Below, piece by piece: positions 9,964 through 17,575 of a DNA stretch of 64,000 nt (the stretch's first letter is position 1; each line of letters begins with the position of its first letter). Location of the stretch: NCBI GenBank assembly GCA_005789975.1, contig SXWC01000132.1:1-64000 (forward strand), read 5' to 3'. The translations under genes were made by a program, and so were the position numbers. The notes beneath the pieces were generated by a model. The model was given only the letters and a program-made list of their open reading frames with translations, was not told the DNA's origin and ran no database searches. The stretch comes from Planctomycetaceae bacterium. Lineage in GTDB: Bacteria > Planctomycetota > Planctomycetia > Pirellulales > UBA1268.

Positions 9964-10758
9964 ATGATTTCGAACACATTCTGGCATGGCAAATCGGTCC
10001 TGGTCACCGGCGGCTCGAGCGGAATCGGCCGGGAGGCATGCCGGGCCGCGGCGGCGGCCGGGGCCCGAATCGGGATCATCGCCCGCCGGGGACCGCCTCT
10101 CGAAGCGACCCGCTCGCTCCTCCGCGCCACGGGGGTGGTCGCCGAGACGGTGTCCTGCGACGTGAGCGATGGGCCCGCCCTGCGGGCGGCCGTGGCGACG
10201 CTCGAGGACCGGCTCGGTCCATGCGACGTGGCGATCGCCTGCGCCGGCATCCACCGCACGTCATGGCCGCTCGACATGGACGCCGCCAATGCCGTGATCG
10301 ACGTCAACATGAAGGGGGGCATCAACTTCATCGCGGCGGTGCTTCCCGGGATGCTCGCGCGGCGGCGTGGTCACGTCTGCGGGGTCGCGAGCATCGCTGC
10401 GGTCGTCGGCCTGCCGGGCAACGCCGCCTACTGCGCGAGCAAGGCGGGGCTGGTGGCGTTTCTCGAAAGCCTCCGGCTCGACTGCGGCCCCCGTGGCATC
10501 CGCCTCACGACCGCCTGCCCGGGTGTCGTCGATACGCCGATGGTCACCGAGGAGGAACGCACGACGGGCCGACTCATGACCGCGGAGCGGGCGGCCACGA
10601 TCATCCTGCGGGCGATCGAGCGGGGCCGTGCCGAGGCGTGGTTTCCGAGGCGCACCTGGCTCGCCGCGCGATTCGCCCGATCGTTGCCGACCTGCCTTCG
10701 CGATTGGATCCTGCGGAACCAACCCCGACTCGAACAGGCTCCACCCGACGATTCCTGA
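9964..10758 (+). CDS. Short-chain dehydrogenase/reductase
   Basis: 264 residues of classical SDR: TGGSSGIG (about 14-21), ACAG in place of NNAG, a catalytic Ser in VASIAAVVG, and Tyr/Lys in AYCASKAG, followed by CPGVVDTPM. The C-terminus (SLPTCLRDWILRN) is longer and amphipathic, reminiscent of 3-ketosphinganine-reductase-type SDRs. ATG 9964 gives the normal spacing to the nucleotide motif; ATG 9934 in the same frame is possible. The gene is tail-to-tail with an alpha-oxoamine synthase-like gene, a pairing that would fit reduction of a 3-keto amino lipid (inference). Confidence 0.9.
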   Translation: MISNTFWHGKSVLVTGGSSGIGREACRAAAAAGARIGIIARRGPPLEATRSLLRATGVVAETVSCDVSDGPALRAAVATLEDRLGPCDVAIACAGIHRTSWPLDMDAANAVIDVNMKGGINFIAAVLPGMLARRRGHVCGVASIAAVVGLPGNAAYCASKAGLVAFLESLRLDCGPRGIRLTTACPGVVDTPMVTEEERTTGRLMTAERAATIILRAIERGRAEAWFPRRTWLAARFARSLPTCLRDWILRNQPRLEQAPPDDS

Positions 10759-10806
10759 CGGAGGACGAGGCCGCCCCCGTTCCCCCGCAGGTCCCCGATG
10801 GAACTC

Positions 10807-12147
10807 CTACCGGGCGGCCGCCCTGCCCCGCCGCGGCAGCCGTGATTCCTGCCAGATGTCGCCGAGGGCGTTGAGCAACCCGTCGATCGCCTCGAGCGGA
10901 TGATTGGCGTTGATCTGAACCCGCAGCATTCCGGCGTGGATCGGGACCGCCGGGTAGGTCGCCGACTGTGCGTAAAACCCGCGGTCGAAGAGGCTGCGGC
11001 CCGCATGGAACGTCTTCTCGATATCTCCCACCACGAGCGAGACGATCGCGGAATCGCCGCCGTGATGCTCGATGCCGAGCGTGTCGAGTCCGGTGGTGAA
11101 TCGACGGATGCGGTCGTGGAGCGCGGCGAGCAGGAGGTCGTATTCGGGTGACATCATGATGTCGCAGACCGCGGAGATCGCCGCCAGATACGGCGGCGGC
11201 ACCGGCCCCCCGAAAATGAAGGTGCTCGAACGGATCTTGAGCACCGTCTTGAGTTCGGGCGTGCAGGTGACGAAGCCGCCCAGACAGGAGAACGCCTTCG
11301 AGAGCGAGCCCACCATGAGCACGTTGTCGAGCGAACCGAGCGCCGCTGCGGCCGCCCCCCGGCCCCGCGGCCCCACGACGCCGGTTCCGTGGGCATCGTC
11401 CACGTACATGATCCCACCGAGCCGGCGAATCGTCGCATCGAGATCGGCAAGCGGCGGTGTGCGGCCCGACATGCTGTAGACGCCGTCGATCGCGAGCACC
11501 ACTCCGCCGCGGCACCCCGCCTGCACGACGATTTTTTCCAACGCCCGCGGATCGGGCGTGGTCAGCACCTCCAGCCTCGCTCCCCCGGCGGCGGCCAGTT
11601 TGGCCCCCTGGTGCACGCTGTCGTGCGACTCACGGTCCACGACGAGCAGGTCGCCCGGCTGGGTGATCGCCGGCAGGAGGCCGATGTTCGCCAGCGTGAC
11701 GCTGGGGAAGATGAAGATGTCGGGCACACCCAGCCAGCGGGCAAGCTTCTCCTCCGCCTCGTCGACGAGCACGGGGCTGGAGAAGGCCCGCGAGGCACCG
11801 TTGTGGGCACCCCACTCCGGCAGCGCGTCGCGGATCGCGTCGTGGACGCGGGGATGCCGGTCGAGGCCGAGAAAGCTGTCGGAACCGAAGTTCCAGACGG
11901 TGTGGCCGTCGATGACCACGCGGCGATCGTCGGTGGCGGCGTCGAGCAGCAGGTCCTTGAGGTGCAGACCTGCGTTGGCATCGAGGAACGAGAGGGCGAT
12001 CCGCGTGACCTTGTGACGCGACAGCCGCTCCGTCAGTGGTTCGAGGCCGGCCACCGGCAAGCCTGCCGGCGTCGCCTCACGCCACCGCCCCGCCCCGGAC
12101 AGCCTTCCCATCAACGAACCGACCGTGAGCTGACCTCTTTTGGTCAT
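10807..12147 (-). CDS. PLP-dependent alpha-oxoamine synthase-like enzyme (Kbl/BioF/SPT family)
   Basis: 446 residues, fold type I. The internal-aldimine lysine is in VGSLSKAFSCLGGF (Lys about 284), the PLP-contacting segment is YVDDAHGTGVVG (about 249-259), and HTVWNFGSDSFLGLD is the substrate region typical of 2-amino-3-ketobutyrate ligase, AON synthase and serine palmitoyltransferase. These enzymes condense an amino acid with an acyl-CoA or acyl-ACP. The N-terminus (about 45 residues) is longer than in BioF. There is no biotin gene nearby, and the SDR, hydrolase and thioesterase neighbours favour a long-chain base or amino-lipid role. The exact acyl and amino substrates are unknown. Confidence 0.88.
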   Translation of the reverse strand: MTKRGQLTVGSLMGRLSGAGRWREATPAGLPVAGLEPLTERLSRHKVTRIALSFLDANAGLHLKDLLLDAATDDRRVVIDGHTVWNFGSDSFLGLDRHPRVHDAIRDALPEWGAHNGASRAFSSPVLVDEAEEKLARWLGVPDIFIFPSVTLANIGLLPAITQPGDLLVVDRESHDSVHQGAKLAAAGGARLEVLTTPDPRALEKIVVQAGCRGGVVLAIDGVYSMSGRTPPLADLDATIRRLGGIMYVDDAHGTGVVGPRGRGAAAAALGSLDNVLMVGSLSKAFSCLGGFVTCTPELKTVLKIRSSTFIFGGPVPPPYLAAISAVCDIMMSPEYDLLLAALHDRIRRFTTGLDTLGIEHHGGDSAIVSLVVGDIEKTFHAGRSLFDRGFYAQSATYPAVPIHAGMLRVQINANHPLEAIDGLLNALGDIWQESRLPRRGRAAAR

Positions 12148-12473
12148 GGGGCCATTCCCTGACGTGAGGAACCGCGTGCGGAGATTGCGATACACCGGCT
12201 CACCGGCGCCGATGCCGCAGGAAGGTAGCACAGTCCCCCATCTTCGACCACACCCGGGAAAGCGGTACGGCATCCCTGTCCGGACGCACCAGCGAGGCCG
12301 TCGGCCCGGGGAGGGCTTCTTCCACGCTCGGCCGGCCGTCCGTGAACAAAGTCATCCATGACCTTTGTCCACTTGCACGGCCTTTGTCCACGTGACCGAC
12401 CGGTGAAGACGCCGGGGGTTTCCACGGTCGATGATCTCCGCATCATGCTCGGGCAGACTCGTTCAGCCGCCCG
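12148..12473. other. Intergenic region with CTTTGTCCAC repeats
   Basis: No convincing gene is visible. It holds the upstream region of the alpha-oxoamine synthase gene. Near 12346-12391 there are two copies of CCTTTGTCCAC about 18 bp apart and an imperfect inverted repeat (ACAAAGTCAT / ATGACCTTTGT). These could be protein-binding sites. Confidence 0.4.
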
Positions 12474-12725
12474 CTAGAAGCAGTCGTTGCGCACCTCCTG
12501 CCCGATCAGTTCCTTGAGCCGCTGGATCGCCTGCTGCTCCAGGGCTTTCGCATCGCACCAGAACTGCCGCAGGTCTTCCCGCCATTCGGCGTTGGCGATG
12601 TACTGGTCGTAGCGCCAGAGCGCGTCGAGCCGCCGGCTGAGCTCGTGAACCAGGTCATGATCGTGATCGGAACACCCGGCAGTCTCGCCCATGTGGGCCA
12701 GTTCCCGTTCGGCGGCAAGCGTCAT
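12474..12725 (-). CDS. Small hypothetical helical protein
   Basis: 83 residues and no family recognised. The start ATG 12725 is supported by a strong GAGGAG ribosome-binding site about 8 bases upstream. The sequence is predicted mostly helical and charged, with a His/Asp-rich stretch CSDHDHDLVHELSRRLD and a C-terminal coiled-coil-like segment (KALEQQAIQRLKELIGQEV). There is no membrane segment. It may be transcribed with the thioesterase gene upstream (gap 233 bp). Confidence 0.7.
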   Translation of the reverse strand: MTLAAERELAHMGETAGCSDHDHDLVHELSRRLDALWRYDQYIANAEWREDLRQFWCDAKALEQQAIQRLKELIGQEVRNDCF

Positions 12726-12958
12726 CGTTGCAATCTCCTCAAAAGGTCTGGGCCGCCCTCTGCGGGCGGACCATGCAGGAAAGCGGGTCCGCCTCCCGCC
12801 TTGGAGAACTGCGTCGCTCGCCCTTGCGAACGTCCCGGGGAACAGTCGCCGTGCCATGGCACCGGGTCAAACGTCGCGGGTGAATTCGCCCGCGGGACCG
12901 GCGGACACGTCGCTCCACCAACGAGGCCGGGACGGGGATCGAGGCGGCGTGGACGACG

Positions 12959-13342
12959 TCAGGGCAGCATCCAGTCGGGCAGCCGCCGGACACTCCCCTC
13001 ACGGTCCACGCAGACGACCGTCGTCGAGCCGGTGACCAGGATCTGGGTGCCGCGGATCACCTCGTAGGCGTGCTTGATATGGGCCGCCCCGATCTTCTCC
13101 ACGCGGGTGCGGAGCAGGAGCAGGTCGTCGTAGTCCACCGGCGCGCGATACGCGACGTGCGCCTCCGACACCACCATGAAGAGCCCGTCGTCCTCGAACT
13201 GCCGGTAGGTGTGGCCGAGCGCACGCAGCATCTCGGTGCGGCCCATCTCGAAGTAGGTGAGGAAGTTGGCATGATGGACCCGCCGCTGGCCGTCGGTCTC
13301 CTGATAGCGGACCCGGATTTCGATCTCGTGAACGGCTGACAT
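12959..13342 (-). CDS. Hotdog-fold acyl-CoA thioesterase (4-hydroxybenzoyl-CoA thioesterase/YbgC type)
   Basis: 127 residues, the usual length for a single hotdog domain. The N-terminal RYQETDGQRRVHHANFLTYF with catalytic Asp about 17, then EMGRTEML, is the YbgC/4HBT signature. It would hydrolyse acyl-CoA thioesters in the cytoplasm. It is read divergently from the ACT-domain gene, sharing a 190-bp promoter region. It may supply or edit acyl groups for the lipid-like gene group to its left. Confidence 0.9.
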   Translation of the reverse strand: MSAVHEIEIRVRYQETDGQRRVHHANFLTYFEMGRTEMLRALGHTYRQFEDDGLFMVVSEAHVAYRAPVDYDDLLLLRTRVEKIGAAHIKHAYEVIRGTQILVTGSTTVVCVDREGSVRRLPDWMLP

Positions 13343-13533
13343 GCTGGCTCCTGCGGCGGTCGCGGACGGTCGGGGCGGGCATCCGCCGGGGGAGGGAGAT
13401 GGGCCGTTCGTTGACCGGACGGCGGACGAGACTCTATCCTTCCCACGACGAAGGCTGCAAAACCCCCGGGGGGCCGCCGGCCGGCTCGGCCGTTCCCGCC
13501 CCGAGAACTTGGATCCACGAGCGGAGTCTCCAC

Positions 13534-14034
13534 GTGAGTCAGGGCGACGCTGGCGAGAACGCGGGAATCGGATTCGCAACGGCCCGCGGCCGCAACTGGC
13601 CGACGCTCCGGCAGTTCACCGTGTTTCTCGAAAACCGTGTCGGACAGCTGCTCGAGGTGGTCCGCAGGTTCGAGGGCTCCCGGGTGCGGATCGTCGCGCT
13701 CTCGATCAACGACTCCGGCGAGTGCGCCTTCGCGAGGTTCCTGCTGAGCCATCCGGAGCAAGGCCGGGAGATTCTCGAACGGGCCGGGCTCGCGATCATC
13801 GAGAGCGACCTGATCGGCGTCGAACTCCCCGACGACCACCAGCCTCTGCTCCGCATCTGCACCGCGCTGTTGCAGGCCGAGGTCAACATCATCCAGGCCT
13901 ATCCCATCCTCGTGCGGCCCCGGGGCAGGCCGGCGGTGGCGCTGATGGTGGACAACACCGAGATGGGCCAGGAAACCCTGAGCAACAAGGGTTTCATGAT
14001 GATCACCGAGGGCGATCTCGACGAGGAAGAATGA
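13534..14034 (+). CDS. Tandem ACT-domain protein
   Basis: 166 residues with two ACT-type regulatory modules and no enzyme domain. The first runs about 25-85 (RQFTVFLENRVGQLLEVV, then VRIVALSINDSGECAFARF) and the second about 95-160 (QPLLRICTALLQAEVNIIQA). ACT pairs bind amino acids or other small ligands and regulate partner proteins. The GTG at 13534 has GGAG eight bases upstream; longer in-frame starts lack conserved sequence. The C-terminus is acidic (EGDLDEEE). The partner is unknown. Confidence 0.85.
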   Translation: MSQGDAGENAGIGFATARGRNWPTLRQFTVFLENRVGQLLEVVRRFEGSRVRIVALSINDSGECAFARFLLSHPEQGREILERAGLAIIESDLIGVELPDDHQPLLRICTALLQAEVNIIQAYPILVRPRGRPAVALMVDNTEMGQETLSNKGFMMITEGDLDEEE

Positions 14035-14050
14035 ACGACCCGGCTGGTCG

Positions 14051-14797
14051 TCATTCGAACATGTCGCCGGGCACGGCCGACAGGTGCCGCACCACGATCC
14101 GCTGCACCGTCTCCCAGGCAACGGCCGTGAGTGTCACGGTGCCATCGGCAGCCTGGCTCGCGAACAGGCCGTGGCTGCCCCCCGACCACCGCGCGGCGAA
14201 CTCCTCCGGGAGGATCACGCTGCCGCCCGTCAGGTGGATCTCGACGATGCCGCCGTGCTCACGCTCCGCCCAGAGCCTGTGCAGGAGCAGGGCCATGGGA
14301 TTGCCTTCGTCGCCACCGATCGGCCCGGCCGGCCAGGCCGACTCGGTGAACGCCGCTCCCGCGTTGGCGGCGGCACGGGCGGGCTGATCGATCCCCGAGA
14401 TGAAGTTCCACTCGGGCTCGGCGGCGGCCTCGGCACCGCCGGTGTCAGCGGCCGGCCCGTCGGCCGACGGCGGCACCGTGGAGATGGCCTCCGACGGGAG
14501 CATCGGCGACTCGTCCGCGTCTGGCGGACCGAACTTGAGGGTCGGCTCCGGGACGAGCGGCTCCGCCGGGGCAAACTCGGGGATCTGCAGTGGCACGCCA
14601 CACTTGCTGCACTTGCCCCGCTTTCCGGCGAGGTTTTCAGGCACGACGAGCTTGTGGCCGGCAGAGCAATGGAAGGTGATGCGTCCTCCCTCGACCCGCG
14701 GTTCGGGCAGTTCCCGCGGCGGCTGAGCCGGCTCGCCGGTGAGAATCCGGGTGCTCGCCTCATCCGGACCGAGGATGCGGGTCTTGTCGTCTTCCAT
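14051..14797 (-). CDS. Zinc-ribbon-containing hypothetical protein
   Basis: 248 residues. A short zinc-ribbon-like module at about 40-72 has the pattern C/H...C-x2-C (FHCSAGHKLVVP then GKCSKCG), as in many small planctomycetal proteins. It is followed by a low-complexity Pro/Ala/Glu-rich linker (about 75-140) and a C-terminal beta-rich domain of about 100 residues that includes HLTGGSVILPEEFAARW and QRIVVRHLSAV. No signal peptide or catalytic motif was found. It is convergent with the ACT-domain gene and divergent from another zinc-ribbon gene. Function unknown. Confidence 0.75.
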   Translation of the reverse strand: MEDDKTRILGPDEASTRILTGEPAQPPRELPEPRVEGGRITFHCSAGHKLVVPENLAGKRGKCSKCGVPLQIPEFAPAEPLVPEPTLKFGPPDADESPMLPSEAISTVPPSADGPAADTGGAEAAAEPEWNFISGIDQPARAAANAGAAFTESAWPAGPIGGDEGNPMALLLHRLWAEREHGGIVEIHLTGGSVILPEEFAARWSGGSHGLFASQAADGTVTLTAVAWETVQRIVVRHLSAVPGDMFE

Positions 14798-14958
14798 GCT
14801 GTTTTGGCTCCCGAAAGCAACGCGAGGTCGGGTGCCCGGCAAGGGCCTCATCCCGCCAACTCCAGTGTACCCATGCCCCCATCCCTTGACGCAGCCCCGG
14901 CTCCGTCTGAAACTGCCGCCTCTCCGCGGTCTTTCCGCCTGCGGCCGGAACCCAGCGA

Positions 14959-15630
14959 ATGCCCATCCCCGTCATCTGCCCCGGCTGCAACTCCCGATTC
15001 TCGGTCAGCGACCAGTTCGCCGGCCGCACGGGCCCCTGCCCCAAGTGCAAAAAGCCGATCAAGATTCCGGAACTCGTCGCCAAGGCGGTGACGATCCACG
15101 AACCGGAAGCCCCGACCGCATCATCGACGGCGACGGGCCGACCGCCCATGGCCCCGATCCGGCGGATCGAGCGGCCGATCCCGCCGCTCGCCTTCGCCGC
15201 CACCGGCGTTGCGGCCGTCGCGTTGGCCGCAGCCGCCTTCTTCACCGGACGCGCGCTGCGGCCCGAGTTTCCGCCGGCGTGGATTCTCCTGTCCATGGCG
15301 CTGCTCGTGGCCATTCCGTGCGTCATGCTCGGCTACGTCGCCGTGCGGAATCGCGAACTCGAGGCCTATCGGGGCCGGCCGTTTCTGCTGCGGTCGTTGA
15401 GTTGTGCGGCCGTGTATGCGGCGCTCTGGGCGGTCAAGGGTCTCCTGCCGCCGGAGGCCACGGCCGAGATGTGGCAATGGCTCTACCTCGGGCCGATGTT
15501 CGTGACTGCGGGGGCCATCGCCGCCATGGCGGCGTTCGACCTCGACTGGGGCACGGCGGTGGCCCATTTCACCTTCTACGCCATGTTCACGGCATTCCTC
15601 CGCTGGCTCATGGGCCTGCCCCCGCTCTGA
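14959..15630 (+). CDS. Zinc-ribbon membrane protein
   Basis: 223 residues. The N-terminal zinc ribbon has two CxxC knuckles (ICPGCNSRFSVSD and GPCPKCKKPIKIPE), a Pro/Ala linker follows, then four to five hydrophobic segments (about 75-95, 107-127, 145-160, 172-190, 200-218). The topology implies a cytoplasmic zinc ribbon attached to an integral membrane domain. It is followed after 19 bp by the HD-hydrolase gene, so co-transcription is likely. Function unknown. Confidence 0.8.
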   Translation: MPIPVICPGCNSRFSVSDQFAGRTGPCPKCKKPIKIPELVAKAVTIHEPEAPTASSTATGRPPMAPIRRIERPIPPLAFAATGVAAVALAAAAFFTGRALRPEFPPAWILLSMALLVAIPCVMLGYVAVRNRELEAYRGRPFLLRSLSCAAVYAALWAVKGLLPPEATAEMWQWLYLGPMFVTAGAIAAMAAFDLDWGTAVAHFTFYAMFTAFLRWLMGLPPL

Positions 15631-15649
15631 CCGTTCAGGGGCCGATGCG

Positions 15650-17017
15650 ATGTCGCTTTCCCGCCTACCCGAACTCGCGGCGCTCGACTCGACGAGCGAG
15701 GGCATCCGCATTCCCCCGGACGACACGGCGCCGGTCACGCCCCGGGTTCGGGCGCTCCTCGACACCCCGGCCATGCGGCGGCTGACCCGGGTGTCGCAAC
15801 TCGGGCTGGTGTCACTCGTCTATCCCGGGGCCGTGCACTCGCGGTTCGAGCATTCGCTCGGCGTCTACCGGCTGGCGGTGGAGTTTCTGCGGCGCCTGCG
15901 AAACGAGCCCCGCTTCACGGCCGTCGTTGCCGAAGACGACGCCTCGGCGTTCCTGGCCGCGTCGCTCGTGCACGACATCGGGCATTGGGCCTACTGCCAT
16001 CCGGTCGAGGACATGGGTCTTCCCGAGGTGCCGAGGCACGAGTCGCTCGTTCTGAACGTCCTCTCCATGGAGCCGATGGCCGAGGTGCTCGTGAACTTCT
16101 GGGGAATCTCCCCGGAACGCATCGCCGGGCTGATCACCGGCGATGCGGCCGACCCGGCGGGCCGCCTCCTGCACTCGCTCCTCTCCGGCCCCGTCGATGT
16201 CGACAAGATGGACTATCTGGCCCGCGACAGCCTGCATGCCGGCGGTCCCTACGGTCGCAATTTCGACCAGCCGCGACTGCTCGCGAGCCTCTGCCTGGAC
16301 GAGCGGGGGGAATCGCTGGCCATCACCGACAAGGGACGAACGGCGGCCGAGCTCATGGTCTTCGCCCGTTATGTCATGTTCAGCGAGGTCTACTGGCACC
16401 ATGCCGTCCGGGCCGCCACGGGCATGCTGCAGCGGGCGGTGTGGCTGGTGCGTTCCAGGATTGATCCCGCCGACCTCGTCCGCTGCGATGACGCGACGTT
16501 CGTGGCCTGGCTCTCCGCGGCGGCCGACGGCAGCGCCGCCGCTCCGCTGGTCGCGGGGCTCTTCGGCCCGGAGCGACGACTCTTCAAGCGGGTCGCCACA
16601 TTCGACGCCGCCCATCAGCCCACGATCCACGCCGCTCTGGCCGGGAGAAGCTACCCGGAGATGGTGATGGTCTCCGCCCGGCTCGCGGAGCGGATATCGC
16701 GACGCATCGGCCGCCGTATCGACCAGGATCTGCTGCTCGTTGACGCGCCCCCGGCCGAACGGGAGGTCGAGTTTCGGCTGCAGGTTCGCGAGCGGAGCGC
16801 CCGGCATGCCGCCGATGCTCCGCCCCGCTGGCGGCAGCTCGAGGACATCTCGCCTGTGGTCCGCAGCCTGGCCCACGAGCAGTTCGACGACCTCGTGAAG
16901 CGGGTGCGGATCTTCGCCCCCCCGGAAACGGCGGCTGAAATCGCCGGCTGCGAAGACTTCGAAACCTTGCTGCTCACCGCCATCGACGACGCGGGCTTCA
17001 CGGTTCCTCGCCACTGA
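15650..17017 (+). CDS. HD-domain phosphohydrolase (SAMHD1/dGTPase-like)
   Basis: 455 residues. The HD metal ligands are visible in order: H in SRFEHSLGVYR (about 68), the HD pair in LVHDIGHWAYCHPVED (about 107-120) and D in VDVDKMDYLARDS (about 181-193). This arrangement (FEHSLG, HDIGH, DxxKxDYLxRD) is that of SAMHD1-like dNTP triphosphohydrolases of the COG1078 type. The remaining 250 residues form the helical C-terminal lobe. It probably acts on (d)NTPs in the cytoplasm. ATG 15650 is 19 bp after the preceding gene. Confidence 0.88.
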   Translation: MSLSRLPELAALDSTSEGIRIPPDDTAPVTPRVRALLDTPAMRRLTRVSQLGLVSLVYPGAVHSRFEHSLGVYRLAVEFLRRLRNEPRFTAVVAEDDASAFLAASLVHDIGHWAYCHPVEDMGLPEVPRHESLVLNVLSMEPMAEVLVNFWGISPERIAGLITGDAADPAGRLLHSLLSGPVDVDKMDYLARDSLHAGGPYGRNFDQPRLLASLCLDERGESLAITDKGRTAAELMVFARYVMFSEVYWHHAVRAATGMLQRAVWLVRSRIDPADLVRCDDATFVAWLSAAADGSAAAPLVAGLFGPERRLFKRVATFDAAHQPTIHAALAGRSYPEMVMVSARLAERISRRIGRRIDQDLLLVDAPPAEREVEFRLQVRERSARHAADAPPRWRQLEDISPVVRSLAHEQFDDLVKRVRIFAPPETAAEIAGCEDFETLLLTAIDDAGFTVPRH

Positions 17018-17048
17018 GCGGCCGTGGCCAGAGTCACCCCGCCCCTCG

Positions 17049-17435
17049 TCACTGCGGTTCGCCGCCGGGCAGTTTGCCTTCCTCGATGAGCTTGCCGAAC
17101 GTCGGGGCGTCGGCATTGGCGGGATCGCTCGACAGGGCGGCAACCTCCTCCAGGGCCTTCTTGATCTTCTCCACGTTCTTGGCGTCTTCCTTCTTGTCGA
17201 GCCTCTCGGCCAGAGCCTCACCGTAGGAGTTCCGCTCCTTCTTGCTCGATCCCTTGTGACAGACGTTGCACTTGGCCGTCTCGACCGCCGTGGCCAGAGG
17301 GGTGCCTTCCTTGACGTACATCGCCTTGAACTCTTCGGCGAACTGCTTGATCGCAAATGCGTCCCGGGCCGAGCCCCCGGCGATCATGGCCATCCCAACA
17401 CCGACCAGCCACGCATGCCTGCTTGCACGGATCAT
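17049..17435 (-). CDS. Secreted mono-haem c-type-like protein
   Basis: 128 residues with a signal peptide (LVGVGMAMIAGGSARDAFA) and one c-type haem attachment motif CNVCH at about residue 58. The rest is lysine- and glutamate-rich and helical (KKERNSYGEALAERLDKKED). It is shorter than and distinct from classical cytochrome c, and no distal Met ligand is obvious. ATG 17435 is selected because it opens directly into the signal peptide. It is probably a periplasmic electron carrier or haem-binding structural protein. Confidence 0.75.
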   Translation of the reverse strand: MIRASRHAWLVGVGMAMIAGGSARDAFAIKQFAEEFKAMYVKEGTPLATAVETAKCNVCHKGSSKKERNSYGEALAERLDKKEDAKNVEKIKKALEEVAALSSDPANADAPTFGKLIEEGKLPGGEPQ

Positions 17436-17575
17436 CGAAAAAACTCCGGGAGGATCGCCGGCTGGATGCCCTGAGACAGGCATGCCGCGCACGGACAACA
17501 CAACTAGACAACGAGGTCGCGGCCACGTCAAGCAATCGTGCGGGGCTGCGCGGACAGCCGGCCCGCGCGGCCCCT

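Noticed and set aside
11389..12162. 257-codon plus-strand open frame
   Set aside because: Antisense to the PLP enzyme, whose active-site motifs are intact.
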